Below, piece by piece: positions 1-12,974 of a stretch of DNA of 64,000 nucleotides. The DNA is taken from assembly GCF_000224145.3 (NCBI RefSeq), contig NC_020169.2, forward strand, positions 4,633,464 to 4,697,463, in the 5' to 3' direction. The notes below the pieces were generated by a model that worked only from the letters and a program-made list of their open reading frames with translations, searched no databases and was not told the origin of the DNA. The translations under genes and the position numbers were made by a program. How positions within the stretch are numbered: the first letter of the stretch is position 1; each line of letters begins with the position of its first letter. Origin of the DNA: Ciona intestinalis. Taxonomy: Eukaryota > Chordata > Ascidiacea > Phlebobranchia > Cionidae.

Positions 1-414
1 CACGAACCACGCGAGGATAAAGTAAGTTACATTCACATTCACATTCATTTTATCACCTAACTTCTAAATTCCAATGCCGTCTGGCCTGGAAATCCTTTTT
101 ATCCATTTTAAAATTTAGACTTTATGTTTTTTTTTCAATTGATGTTACCCGCCAAACAAAACGCCATGTGTAATACAAATCTTGAATAGTACACAAATGT
201 TATAAACTTGATATATTCTACAAATATTTTATTTTTCCGTCACAACGGAATGTATGTTCCGTCGATTCATCGGTTACGGAAGAAAAAACAATAACAATAG
301 CGCCACTTCGCGGTCGTGAAATTTTCAATGACAGTAGTAATTCATGTTGTTATGTTAAAGCATTAGGCCGGGCATTTACTCATTACTTACTGTAGTGAGT
401 CAATACATTACAAA
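1..414. other. Region upstream of CCP1
   Basis: The first 50 bases match the 3' tail seen in the SINE-like copies of this window (aggataaagtaagttac) followed by a short ACATTC repeat. Positions 298-316 carry a GC-rich box, agcgccacttcgcgg. The rest is AT-rich. The CCP1 promoter and 5' UTR should lie here, but I see no TATA box that decides a start. Confidence 0.5.
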
Positions 415-3400
415 ATGTCCGCTAAAGCATCCAAAGCTGCAGAAACAAGGTCAGTATGAACTCGATATTAAAGTTTCGTGTGTCATGCCCTATTATTTTG
501 TATGTCATGTCCTGTTGTTTTTAATATCCAACCGTATTTGCACATTTGAAGATAGCTTTAAGCACAATAACTGACAACACTTTATCAACATTATAGTTGT
601 TAGGATGCTATTTGTAATTAAGTTGACAAAAAGTGTTAAAATATTTGGTATTTATTAATCCAGGTCAAAGGCGAAATCAGTAATAACAATGCTGGAAAAA
701 CTGAATGGATCAAGCAACCCTGATAAGGAGCAAACACGATACTTGTCTCAAAAACTACTGCAGATTGTTAACACTAAAGGTAGGATGTCTTAGATACTTT
801 GATATACAGTATGTAAAATACACCCACTCACCAAGGAAACAAGTTGCATGTTACGTATGTGTAATGTAAATGCATCTTTTGTAATTTAAATATGAATTCA
901 GAATCATCCAAAAAAGATGTGACTTGCAAAAGTGGACTGGAAGCCATTCTTTTAGCACTTGAGGTAAATATATATTAGGCTATCAGCCTTAAATTTGTAA
1001 CATTAAAATCCAAGTGTAAATAGCTACCAAATTGTACATTCCTCAAGTTTTATGTAATATTTGTGTTACTTGAACAGTGTTAATAGCTATATATTGATTA
1101 GTTTTATTTAGTTTAACCCATTCAATTTCATTCACTTTTACTCAAGTAGTTTAGCTGTTAATTCCCTTCTATTTTTCATTTTAATTAATTAAAGCTTTAT
1201 TACTGTATTCGTGAAGATAAACAAAGCTCAGATTATATATATATATATCTATATATGTTATATTTATAGAATTCCCAAGACCATCCCACATGCATGGCAC
1301 TTGTTAACACATTAGCAGAGATTGCTAATGAAGGAGGGGGGTCGGTGAAAAGATTAATTGGCCAAGATACCACAAGAGTTCTGCTTCATATGCTTGCTTA
1401 TCTGGGAAGTGATGTGGACTGGAGATTGCTCTCATGTATTCTTGCTCTTTTGGCCAAACTGGGCCCCAAAGGTAGATAATAAATATTTAAAATAAGTATT
1501 TTACGTATGAACAATTTTTTAGACAATATTTTTAAGAGGAAAAAATTCTTCATTTATGAAAAAAAGTTTTTAAAACACATCATTATTTTAACATTATTTG
1601 GCTTTAAAATATAACAGTCTTGCTTGTTTATAGTAACAGTAAGAACTAAGAATAATTTCTTTTGTATTGGACTTTTGGTGACACGTTAACTCAAAAGTTG
1701 TGTATAAAACGGATTAGAAACTTTTCATTCATGAACTCATTTTTGTCAGCTTTGTGTACCAAGTGGCAAGTGTGTTTTTCATAATGTATGTATTATGCTT
1801 CACTGGCTCAGTCATGTTTTCACTTTAATAATAGTGTAACTAATCATTGATCAGTATTAAAAATCTGTTGTAACAATCTTGTATCTCTGAAACAGATATT
1901 CTGGGATTTTTTATGTTTTGTTTTTAAAGATCGGTTATATATATATAAAAGTCTTTCTTGGACTTATAACACAGCTGACAGCATATACAATGTTGTATCT
2001 GAATAAATGACCTTGATTTTTTAATGAGGTATAAAAAGGAGGTGACCTTTAATCCTTGTTTTAGATCGTCGATTTGCCCTTCGAGCGCGACTCACTGGTT
2101 CATTATCAATGATATTATCAGCTGTACGTTCTTCATATACTCACCATTCCCGTGCTAAGATGTTACAAACTTCATTGACTGTTCTAAAACTCACCGTATT
2201 AAATTGTAAGTTGTATACAAAAAAAAAAAAAAATATGTATGTCATATATTTAAGCCACTAAGTGCTGATTATGAGTAAATGTGTCATCATTTTTGTGATG
2301 GGCCATTATGTCTCAATTACCAACTAAGTTGGAAAATGTTTCCAAGCTTATGAATTAACATTGTGCACAAACCAATGTCAAAAAAAGCAATATTATAACT
2401 AATGTAAAACTCAAGTGTTTACTCAAACCCTCTTTAAAAAAGGCTTTCAAACTTCATGTAACCGCAACCATACAAAACAACCTTGTACAAAAACTTCACA
2501 AAACCACCACCCTACCCCATGCTGTTAATCTCCATTATCTTTCAAAACAGTAATCCCACTGTTGTATTTCCACAGCAACATCAAACTCAATACTGCTTGG
2601 CAGAGCTGGTGCAGTGAACGTACTATCGCGTGTTGTTTTATCTTCTGGTAAAAAGCAACCTGTTCCACTAAAGTGGGTTTTCTTCATATAATACAATTTT
2701 TATTCAAACTTAAGTTGTATTAAAAATGTACTAACATACTCATAATTATAGTGATGTATGAGGTATTAGGCTCACCTAGTCGTAAATCCCATGGCGTCGT
2801 AATTCTCCATGGCGCCTTTTGTGTATAGCCTAACCCATATAAAATAAAAAGCGCTGTGGTTTGTTATTACCATCATACTTTTGTTTAATCTCAATTATTT
2901 TAATTCAGATTGTAAATAATTGTTTTGCAGAACCGCATTAGCTGTGCTTAACCTATTGATTAGATCTTCAAGTAAGTTTTTAGTTATAATATTCTATCTC
3001 TGAAATTTAAAAATATTTTTCCTGGCTGTAAATTCCTGATGATCATTTATGATCACAGCACCTACTTAAAAGATAATCTTGTAAAGAATGCTAAACTCCT
3101 GCTTTAGGTGAAATAAAGTATAATTACCCATGTTGAACTACTACGCAGCATTCTTTACCCAAATTCTTAGTCAGTTAAGTAGGCCTAACATAATAAAATG
3201 ATTATTTTTCAAAATCAAGCAGTGGGCCTATTGTACAAAGTGATGTACATATTTTTACTTTAACTAATCAATGAAGTAGCTAATTGAGATGGTTTCATCT
3301 CCAATTTAGCCATCTTTACAATGTTGCAAATACATATGATTTAACTTTTGTATTTTATTATTAGGAGCAAATGCATCTCGTGCTGTTAGTCTTGGCTTAA

Positions 3401-6400
3401 TTTCTTCAATTCTTGGACTTCACTGTGATTACCATAAGAGCGACATACGTCATAACAGACACACAGCCATAAGAAAGTCTTTTCTCAATATTCTGAAGAA
3501 TATAACGGCATTAAGTAAGTTTCTAATAAACTATTAGACAAGTTTAACATTAACGAACATAATATTTTTATTTTTTTTAGTTTTACTGTCATTACCCAAC
3601 CACGCAAGGATAAAATAAAGTAATAATTATAATTTCTTTCACAGAGATTGGTAGAAAGTCTTTTAATGAAGCAAATGGTTTGTTGGTCATGTACAATTCA
3701 TGCAGAGATTATTTGGCAGGTACCGTTATCAATTATCATACATTCATTGTTGATGTATTTATTGCATACCACATATTACAATTAGAGGCAAATTTGGTTT
3801 ACATATGTCAGCTAAAATTATTAATAAAAATTATTTGAACTTGAATGTTTTTAATAATATAAACTGTGGCAAAATATCAAACACATTCAGTTGCATGAAA
3901 ATTGGTGATAAAAAACGCAATCCTACAAATTGATTTTGATTTCTCATAAAGTTTATTCAAATGGGTTTATGCAGAAAAATCAAACTACTTTTCCTTGGTG
4001 TCTAATAATAATAATGACTTCAATCTTTCACTTTTTCCAAAATAATGATTAAAATTTTTTTTTAAGTTTTTTAAGTTTTTTTTAAAAGTTTTTTTTTAAG
4101 TTTGCTACCAGCTTTTACTGTAAATACACAACTTGCACTGATTAAAATGATTTGCTCACAATTGCATGTCCAGCTTCACACACTAACAACAAATCGGTCG
4201 ATCCCTTACTCACTGTTGCCACGATGATAATAAGAAGATGCCAACCAAAATCCCGCCTCCCAATATTGAATTCCAGATCCACGATCCGCTTCCGACTTCC
4301 AGGGATGGAGGAACCGGATCTTCTGGAAGATGATTTTTTTGGTATATTTCTTAGACTTTTTGCTCATTTCTTAGATATGTCCGCCATGGTGGCTTAGTGG
4401 CTGGAATAAATAGGTAATATGATGCCACCTTAGGGTTCCAGGGGGGGTACTATTGAAACAGGAGTGACAATATGACATCATATGTTCTGGCACCCCAGAT
4501 TTAAGCACCGATTAGCTTTTCCCCCTTTTTTTAAGTGTCTATTAAAGGGCCTAAACACACCCCACGTCACTTTTATTTTTTATGGTAAATTCATAAAGCG
4601 ACCGTTTTATTGATTCCAAAAATACTTTGCTTATTAAAATTGGTCCAGTATAGGCGGAGATATTCGTCCTCAAACAGTGATCTCTAGCGCTATCTTTTTT
4701 TTACTACGAGCTCCGTGATTGTGACATAGGAACGTACTAGTCACGTGACTGATTCATTCGTAAAAGCGAAACCTGCGTTTTTTTTGTGCTTTTTTGAGTT
4801 TTTTTTGTTCTCTCGTTTTTCGCTGAAAACACTGCCTCTCGCCTTTCTGAATGAGAGCGGCCACGCTTCAACAATTTTGTCACGTGGGTAGTACACTTCT
4901 CAATTTTTTTCGCCACGCAACTTTCAAATCAGTTTTTTGAATTTCACGGTGTTTGAGCTGGAATATCTTTGGTTATACAGAACCGATTAAAACAAGTAAG
5001 GTGTCGTTGGAATTAGAAAAACACACTCTATCGATTAAAGCGAAGTACATTTGGGGTGTGTTTAGGCCCTTTAAAACAAGCAGAGCCAAAGTACATTGTA
5101 TTCACAACATTAATCAATAATGATTCGCCTTCTTTACAACTAAAAGTATAACTGTATTTGCGTAAGTATAACCTACATCAGGTTACTAATGTGGAATATA
5201 AAGGCAGAAATATGAAAACCACTGAATACAAGAGTTATTCTGGCAACCACAGATACATGTAGGATGCCACCTTATGCTCACTTCCAATAGGTTTCAGATT
5301 TTTGTGATGTCAATAATTAAATCTCTTCTTCCCAGCCCTGACAGATGAAGAAGAAGATGAGAATGTTGAAGATCCACCAGTGGATGGGGAGGAACTCAAT
5401 GATAATTGCCAACCATCTGATACCTCGGTTTGTTTATTAAACTTTTATAAATAAGGAACAATATATTTTTTTGTATTTATATATCTATAAAAAAAATTTT
5501 CAAATTTCTGTTAAAAAGTAGATGTGTCTGTTATATAATAACAATACCTTTATATTAAAGGCATCAAAGAGCAGTACAGCTACAAGTGATGTAAATAGAG
5601 ACACATTCAAGTCTTTTTCTTACAATAGATCTGATCTTAAGATGTATGAAGACTTCTTCCCAGAGCTACAAGATTTTAAGGTAGATAAAACTAACAAATT
5701 AAACAAGAAAGTATTAATAGGCTGGTACTTAGTGAATAAAGTAAGTAAAAATGACCCAAAATGCACCTTAAACCATTAAAAATATACCCTATTATACAAA
5801 ATCTAATTCATTAAACGTATTATTTTCCAACCCTGTTCAAATAGAAGAAATGAAACAAAAACAATTTTAAATCTTTGTGTTAAAATGACTCAAATTTAAA
5901 GACATTCAATTGTTCAAGCTGCAGAACCAGTTGCTTACCCAGCGCCCACACACAAGTGGAGAGGCAGATAAACCTCATTTCAACCCTCGTAATGTAGCTC
6001 GACATAGCTCACCAGACCTTACTAAGCTATCTAACTCATGGGAGGTCCCATGTGATGTTTCTGATGTCACAAAAACCTTTGCTGATGTCATAAAGGTGGT
6101 GGATGACAGTGAGAAACAAGTGGGTTTATTACTTGTTTTTAATCTGTTTTTTCTTAGTCTTTATTTTGTGCCATATACAACTCTTTCTATTCTATGTGAG
6201 TGAACTCCTACAGTGTAACATGACATGGGGTCTGACATTTAGGCTGGGGTTTGCCCTTTACCCTACATAACACATACTACTATTGTTATGCCAGGTTACC
6301 AACTGCAATGGTTTGACTCATAGTTCTGGAGATGAAGCAAAACCGAAGCCAAAAGCATGGTCTGTATTTTATGGTAAGTCCTAACAAACTGGTGTTGTGT

Positions 6401-9400
6401 TAAAATTATACAAAAAAATAGAGATTTTTAATATTTAATAAACTCCTATAAATTCTCTTCTAAAATCATGTACTTTAGCAAGCAAACGGACTCAAAATGG
6501 TAATTCCATTGATTTTATAGAGAAATTGGGCTGCCAAATTGTGCTACCCGTATGATATAAAGTCTGGGCGTTGGACACCACATATATTTTGTTTATTACA
6601 ATAATTGTTTTGTGACAAAGTACGTTTTATTTTATCCCCCAGATTCTTCTACAATAAATGGAGACATGATGACATTACCCATCACTAATAACATCTTCTC
6701 CCATGACAACAGCCCTTCTATGCTAAGTAAGCTAAAACTTTTTTTTTTTTATATTTATATGTGTGAAAGCGGGTCCTGCAGCGAAGCATGCAATAACATA
6801 GGACCAGAGGTTTAGGCCAGAGTTTGCCCATTGTTCCGACACCCAGGGTGCTAATACACAATAATGATCACTCAGGTATAAAGCAATGTCTGTTAAGTTT
6901 CTTGGCCAAGGTCACACACGCTGTCAGTGGTATCAGTATTGGAGCATTAAAACCAGTATGTTTTGGTTATAGCACAAGCACCAATTCACTAACCTACAGA
7001 TTTCTAGAAAACTTTTGAAACCGACTTATTCGACTTACGTTCCATTTCCATTGTTCTAGATCATAATAGCCATTATGAGTTGGCACAAAAGTTAGCTCAG
7101 TCAACCATATCAGTGAAGGAAGAAATAAATAAATTATCATTAGCTGATGAATATGGAAGTGTGCCAATGACTAAATCTGAACATCAAGTTAATAAAAGAA
7201 ATGTACAAAGGTGACTTGTGTATTTTGACCATGATGTAATATATTATATTTTTTATGTAAACTGTTATAATACAGTTGTTCAAAATTTTGCCACACGAAA
7301 TATATTTGCAGGATGTGATATTATATAAATGCTGTTGCTTTTAATGTTTAATTTGGTTTTATGCGTTTTGTTGTTGTTTTTAGGATAAATATAAAATTAC
7401 ATCTTTAAAATGTCTGATTTGTCCACGTTTGTATGATTCTTTCAACTAAATTTAAAAATTTTAAACTTGTTCATAAAACTAAAATGTTCATTTTATATTT
7501 TTTTATATAGATTGATAAAATCAAAATTATTGGATGATCTGGCACGTTCCCTATTTCCTGATGATGTCATCAATGATGTCATATACAGCTGTGATGATGT
7601 AACACCTGGAAACCCAGTGACATCATATAATAAAGATATAATTGTGAAACGTGAGAATGGTGAAATCCAATCATGTGAGGTACATGAACCAAATGAACCC
7701 GTGAATGGCACTTATGTTGTCACAGAGGAAATAAAACAAGAAAACAAACTCGTGATACAGGTTGGAATTATTTTAAATATTTTTTTATGCAAAGAAACCT
7801 GGGATTTAGGCCACAGTTAGCCCATTACCCTGACACCCAGTCGGCTACAACCTATTTGTGACCACAGAGGAGCAATGTCTGTTAAGTGTCCTAAGGAAAA
7901 GTATGCTTATCTAGCGTTGAACTCTGTTTAGTTCACGGTGCAGTGTCCAACCACTAAGCCCCAGTCTTTTTGTGTTACAATGTCTCTAACCACTACCCTA
8001 GAAACAATCAGCATGCCAAGAATGGCAATAATTTTAAATATAAAACTTTCTTCCAGGTCACTATCCCCAACAATGAAACGAGTGAAACATCTGATGATAT
8101 TTCCTCGACCACAATTTCAGAGGAAACATGGCCTGGTGTTTACATTGATCAAAACGACAACATTTCAACTGAAACTAAAGAAAAACATTGCATGAAGTTG
8201 CCCCTTAATAACCGCATTGGGACAAACCAAAGACTTTGTTCTTCCAATTTAAAATTTGATTCAAAATTTGAAAGCGGGAATCTTCGTGCTGCTGTTCAGG
8301 TGAATTGAATATTCTAAGTTCAAATCCCTGTGTAGGTAGCGGTTAATAAAAGGTCCTGCAAATCATACTTATACCGTATTAACAAACAAAAACTTGAAAA
8401 TAAATTAGTTCTCTATGCTATATTTCGGAGGTCTTTTCCTAGAAATTAATTTACTAATACTCTAAAATTAACTCTGCTATTTTGCTAAATGCAATGGATT
8501 TTTAACAGAAATAGGTGAAAATAAAATTTTACTAATTAAATAAACTTTCTTTCGCTTTAGGTTCGAGAGTTTGAATATGATCTTGTTCTAAACTCTGATT
8601 GCAACAGTTTGCACCATTATCAGTGGTTTTACTTTGAAGTTAGTAACATGAAGATGTCACAAACTTACAGATTCAATATTGTTAACTGTGAGAAGAAGGG
8701 GAGTCTTATTAATGAAGGTAAGACACTTGTGGTATATTAGCTTTGTTGTATTATTGTAGGTATGTGTCATTGGGCAAGACGCTTAACGACAATTGCTCTA
8801 ACTTGGTGTTTTTTTTTTGGGGGGGGGAGGGTTGTCTTAAATGTTTGCAATACATTTTTATAAAAAAAGGAAAAATTCCCGCAAAATAACTACCACCAAT
8901 TTATGTATACGTAGTATGCAACTCAGAAATTGGCATGAGAACAGAACACCTGTGTTATAATGACTGTCATGTCCAGTCCAACACGATAAAGTATTAACAC
9001 TCTTCAAACTCAGGCATGCAAGGATAAATTTATTTACATTCATTCATTTATTCACAGGCATGCAACCAGTAATGTATTCCATGGTTGAAGCAAAACAAGG
9101 TCGTCCATGTTGGAGACGCGTCGGCCATGACACTTGTTATTATCGCAATCATTTCCTTCGTAGCAAGACCACGGCATCAACTGGAAAGAACCGAACATAC
9201 TTTACTTTGTCATTCACTGTAAACTTCCAGTACGTAGATGATGTTTGCTACTTTGCATATCATTATCCATACACCTACACCCAACTAAAGGTACATATTT
9301 TTTATTTTTAAGTAAAATAAATTTTGTTTTACAATTGAGGAGGACTGTTGAATGTAAAACTAAAAATTAGGGAATATGCAATATTATGTGCTAAATTCTA

Positions 9401-12400
9401 ATGGCTTCCATCTTACCCTACACTGGCACAGTACTATATAATGTTGTTGCATGGGCCGCAATCTAATCCTGTTATTTGGTTTGAAAAGCTGGCATATAAA
9501 TATACCAGATATAATCAGCAATGTAATATTTAAATATCTTTCCATTCAGGTCGATTTACAAAACTTGATGTCCAACATTGACACCTCAACAATGTATGTG
9601 CGGCAACAAACTTTATGCAATACATTATCTGGCAACTCTGTGCCTGTCTTAACTATAACTTCAATGCCAATAAGTGATAATGCTGGTTCTGCTATAGAAG
9701 CTGTTCATGAATTAAGTAAGTGAAATGTGTTTGTTGTCATTTGGTATGACAGTACAACATTTTGTTAGGTGCTTCCCCATGTTTGCTTTTTTTATGATTA
9801 CTTTTTTCAAGAAGAACTCTGCACATCCTTTTTACCTGTTTTTTTAGTTGTGTCCTTTTTTTATTTTACAACTGTTTTTATCTGAAATCATTTTTCTGTT
9901 TTTTTATTTATATTTTCTTTTTTTTTTCATTCCAGGGTCACGTCCATACATCTTCCTCTCTGCTCGTGTACATCCTGGTGAAACCAACGCATCCTGGACA
10001 ATGAGAGGAACTCTCAAACTCCTCCTCACTCCTCCTGCATCCCAGGATCAACCAGAGGACATTCGGATCATTGCATCAATAGCGGAAGATCTTAGGAAGT
10101 CCTACATCTTCAAGATAATACCTATGCTGAATCCAGATGGTGTAATAAACGGACAGTAAGTAATGTAAAGGTTTAGTCTAACACAGTGGTATGTACTTGC
10201 ATTATAATTGAACAAAACCTAATTCAATGCTCCACACTGACACCAATACTAATTAATAAGGGTATGTGTCCTTGGGGAAAACATGTAGTAAGTCATCTAA
10301 ACGCTTTGTCTGTTCCAGTGGTTACTGGTTATGTACTTGCATCATAACTAAACGAAATCTGGTTCAATGTTTGACAAAGATACCGATACTAATAATTGGG
10401 GTATGTGTCCTTTGTCAAAACACTCAATGAATGGACATTGCTCAAACCCATTCATATCACCCTCTGTGTCGGGATTAGGGAGCAACTCTGGTCTAAATTT
10501 TAGGTTCAAACAACACAACAATTTGTAAAACTAACTTATCTCTTCAGCCACCGTTGTTCATTAAGTGGGGAAGATTTAAACCGAACTTGGCTTGATCCAA
10601 ATCCTCAATTCTTTCCAACTATTTATCACACAAAAGGTCTTCTACAATATCTGCAATCAATACAAAAAGGTTAGTAAATGATTAAGGTAGTTTAAATAAA
10701 TTCTGTATTCTAAACCTTAAATGACTGATTTTTTTAATATTCTGTCTTTAACTTTCTATTCTGTATGTGTGAGGTCTTTTGTTAAAGACCTGGAATTTAG
10801 ATTAGATTGGTCCATTAACGTAATACCCAGACTTCATATATCTATTCTGTATAAATGAATGTGCAACTAGTGTGCTTTACCACTAAGCCATGGTACAAAA
10901 ACACCTTTACATATTATAACTCATCCCAGCACCATTGGTATATTGTGACTACCACGGCCACTCACGTAAGATGAATGTGTTCATGTACGGATGTTCACAC
11001 AAGGATTCCGCAGCTGCTGGTGAAACATCAACCACAGTTGGTGGGCCAGATGATACAGGGTTTAAAGTGAGTGAAAATAAAAGTTGTTAAAAGTTATATC
11101 TATTTATGTAACTGTTATTTGCTTTTGTTTTTTTTTCATTCTCATGCCTTATGACAGTCTTAGTGGTTGGGGCCTGCCTATAAACTGGAGGGTATTGATT
11201 TAAGGCTCTGCTATCATTGTCGGTGTTTGTGTTTCTTAGGCAAGAAACTTATCAGCAATTGCTTTTACCTAGTGGTCACTTATGGGTTGATCAAATGTTT
11301 AAACACACCACTCAAAAAATATTTAAAAAATCATCGCCTAAATGTTGAATAATGTGATCTCCGGTGCAGACATACTTTATAAATTTTATGTTATGTTCAT
11401 GAATCCACAGACCTTGCCGAAGTTGTTGAACCATTTTGCCCCATCTTTCTCATTAAAAGGTTGTAGTTACGTGGTGGAGAAATCTAAAGTAACAACAGCG
11501 AGGGTTGTTGTGTGGAAAGAGGTAAGGTTTGCGTATTTCGTTACTTCTGCTACTAGGCATAATGTAACTAATCCTTTAGCCACTCCTCTGGCATAAAACA
11601 AAGAGTATCCGGCGCCATGACACAGTTAGTTAACGTGCATGCCTCTGACTCAGAGGTAATGGGTTCGTTCAAGACTCAAAACAATCACCCACAAAGTTAC
11701 ATTTTGGTAACTGGTAAGCTGGCACAAGGTGTATGAAACAGAACAACCATGCTATAACAACTGTTATTCTCCGGCTACATGAGAATAAAGAAAGTTACGT
11801 TTATTCCTGCATTCCCAGATTGGAGTGGCAAGAAGTTGATAAGAGTAGTCAAATTCCAGTAGTCATTTATTTCTCCAAAAACATTTAAAAATCTCAAACA
11901 AATAATCACGTAATACCCAGATTGGAGTGGCAAGAAGTTACACAATGGAGAGCACTTATTGTGGATGTGACCAGGGTCGGTATAGAGGTTTACAGGTTGG
12001 TACCAAGGAGTTAGAAGAGATGGGAGCAAGGTTTGTGGAGGTTCTACTGCATCTCAAGGCGAGGAATCAAACCAGGGGACTCCCCGTGATTGATACTGAG
12101 GATGAAGTAGCCATGTAAGTGGGGAGTTATAAGTTTGTGTGGATAATTAGAGCAATGGTAAAGAATAGTTATAGCACTTTAACATTATTATTTTTGGTTT
12201 GTGGTATAAAACATCCATAAATTTGTTCATTTGGGTTCAGAACAGAATGTAGAACTCTGTCTTTTATAAACTAGTCCAAAAACGTTCTTCTTAGCTTCGA
12301 TGTGCTGAAAATACCATTCTATTCTGTATGGGTAAGGTCCTGTTCGTGAAACTATAATTCAGGCAAGGTTTAGCCCACCCCAAAAAAGGGTTTAATATTT

Positions 12401-12974
12401 TGTATTTCTTGACAGAGAACAGCCGGATTGTGATGTCATAAGACGAGATATCAGTCCTGGATGTCCGGTGAATTCCGATGCCGAACTCACTCCTGATGAA
12501 GATGACCTTTCACCCATAGATACTTCATTATTCTCACATGATTTCACGCAGGATAGATATCCAACATACATGGTGGAACATCAATCTATGAACAACGACC
12601 CACCAAGTGACGATTTATCTTTCTGGAGGTACGACCCTCACTCGATTTCAAGAGACAACCAAGCGTCAACCTCAAGCTACATGTATGACTCGAATGTTTA
12701 CAACCCCTTAGCAACCAAAAACTTACATAAAGATCAGAAAGTCATTACGGCTCATGTTTCCCCTGATACAGGCCGCTTACTCTATTACCAGTATTCTGAT
12801 GCAGAAACCACTGAAATTGAAAATGATTTGGTCACTGTATTGGAAAACGATGTGGTCACCACTGCTCCCAGACCATTTGAATCTGGCTTGACTTTGCAAA
12901 AGGAAAAAAGAAACCCAGAATCTTACAATGATGGAAAATCTACACGTCCTCGTAGAAAGTCACAAAAGCGTTAA
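415..12974 (+). CDS. AGTPBP1: Cytosolic carboxypeptidase 1 (tubulin deglutamylase), 27 exons
   Basis: An M14-family zinc carboxypeptidase that removes glutamates from tubulin tails and other proteins in the cytosol and cilia. Exons: 415-449, 664-779, 902-963, 1270-1471, 2065-2205, 2576-2672, 2931-2971, 3365-3514, 3645-3719, 4174-4341, 5336-5427, 5561-5680, 5925-6119, 6295-6373, 6643-6726, 7060-7210, 7511-7760, 8057-8299, 8561-8717, 9058-9290, 9550-9715, 9936-10155, 10548-10669, 10930-11066, 11411-11521, 11921-12114, 12416-12974. All phases agree and give 1399 aa; vertebrate CCP1 is about 1200. Residues 1 to about 400 are the helical ARM-like region. The N-domain of the carboxypeptidase unit starts near [12 protein letters not shown]. 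Zinc ligands are H965 and E968 ([10 protein letters not shown]) and probably H1075 (DYHGHS); the likely catalytic glutamate is E1149 (ARVVVWKE). The C-terminal tail is acidic and ends in basic residues. The exon 6 donor (gtgggt) is weak and was chosen by homology; the exon 13 start could be 6 nt earlier. Confidence 0.95.
3596..3624 (+). repeat. SINE-like 3' tail fragment
   Basis: A short piece matching the tail motif of the SINE-like family (accacgcaaggataaa followed by aagtaa). It lies in a CCP1 intron 20 bases before an exon. Confidence 0.45.
4546..5070. mobile_element. TTAA-flanked MITE, 525 bp
   Basis: A 19-bp perfect terminal inverted repeat starts agggcctaaacacacccca at 4546 and has its complement ending at 5070. 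Both ends are flanked by TTAA (4542-4545 and 5071-5074), a target duplication typical of piggyBac-type transposons. No transposase reading frame is present, so it is non-autonomous. It sits inside the CCP1 intron between 4341 and 5336. Confidence 0.85.
6785..6970 (+). repeat. SINE-like repeat piece in CCP1 intron
   Basis: Shares the phrases taggccagagtttgccca, gacacccag and aagcaatgtctgttaag with the copy at 7790-7975. No coding potential. Confidence 0.6.
7785..7975 (+). repeat. SINE-like repeat piece in CCP1 intron
   Basis: Second copy of the same sequence: gggatttaggcc, then cccattaccctgacaccc, then agcaatgtctgttaagtg, ending near ccaaccactaagcc. It lies just after the exon ending at 7760. 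Confidence 0.6.
8755..9050 (+). repeat. SINE-like repeat in CCP1 intron
   Basis: Carries the 5' phrase ggcaagacgcttaacgacaa and the 3' half (caactcagaaattggcatg, then aacagaacacc, then ataatgactgtcat) ending in gcaaggataaattta. It matches the copies at 11590 and 51410. Confidence 0.6.
10165..10505 (+). repeat. SINE-like pieces, locally duplicated
   Basis: Two diverged copies lie in tandem. The phrases tatgtacttgcat, then caatgtttgacaaagatacc or its variant, then gggtatgtgtcct occur at about 10181-10280 and again at 10330-10415. The segment ends with a reversed gggattaggg/ggtctaaatttta end. It lies in the intron before the exon at 10548. Confidence 0.5.
10740..10905 (+). repeat. SINE-like repeat piece
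   Basis: Contains gtgaggtcttttgttaaaga, cctggaatttagatt and accactaagccatgg, all phrases shared with the other copies in the CCP1 introns. Confidence 0.45.
11150..11300 (+). repeat. SINE-like repeat piece
   Basis: Contains ttcttaggcaagaaactta, agcaattgcttttacc and agtggtcacttatgggttg, matching the middle of the copy at 51410-51745. Confidence 0.5.
11590..11805 (+). repeat. tRNA-like SINE in CCP1 intron
   Basis: The head at about 11612-11682 resembles a tRNA. It has an A-box-like tagttaacgtgcatg, a hairpin cctctgactcagagg like an anticodon arm, and a B-box-like gggttcgttcaagact. It then joins the family 3' half (caatcacccacaaagttac, tggtaactggtaagctggc) and ends ataaagaaagttac. Tunicate SINEs are known to be tRNA-derived; calling this family one of them is inference. 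Confidence 0.6.
11814..11939 (+). repeat. 24-bp direct repeat duplicating a CCP1 splice acceptor
   Basis: An identical 24-base block (splice acceptor cccag plus the first 19 coding bases of the exon) occurs at 11814-11837 and 11916-11939, 102 bases apart. Only the second copy continues into the open exon. Using the first would give a stop after six codons. Confidence 0.9.
12315..12400 (+). repeat. SINE-like fragment
   Basis: Contains ttctattctgtatgggtaag, gtcctgttcgtg and caaggtttagccca, matching 10740-10905 and 41060-41165. It lies in the last CCP1 intron. Confidence 0.45.
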
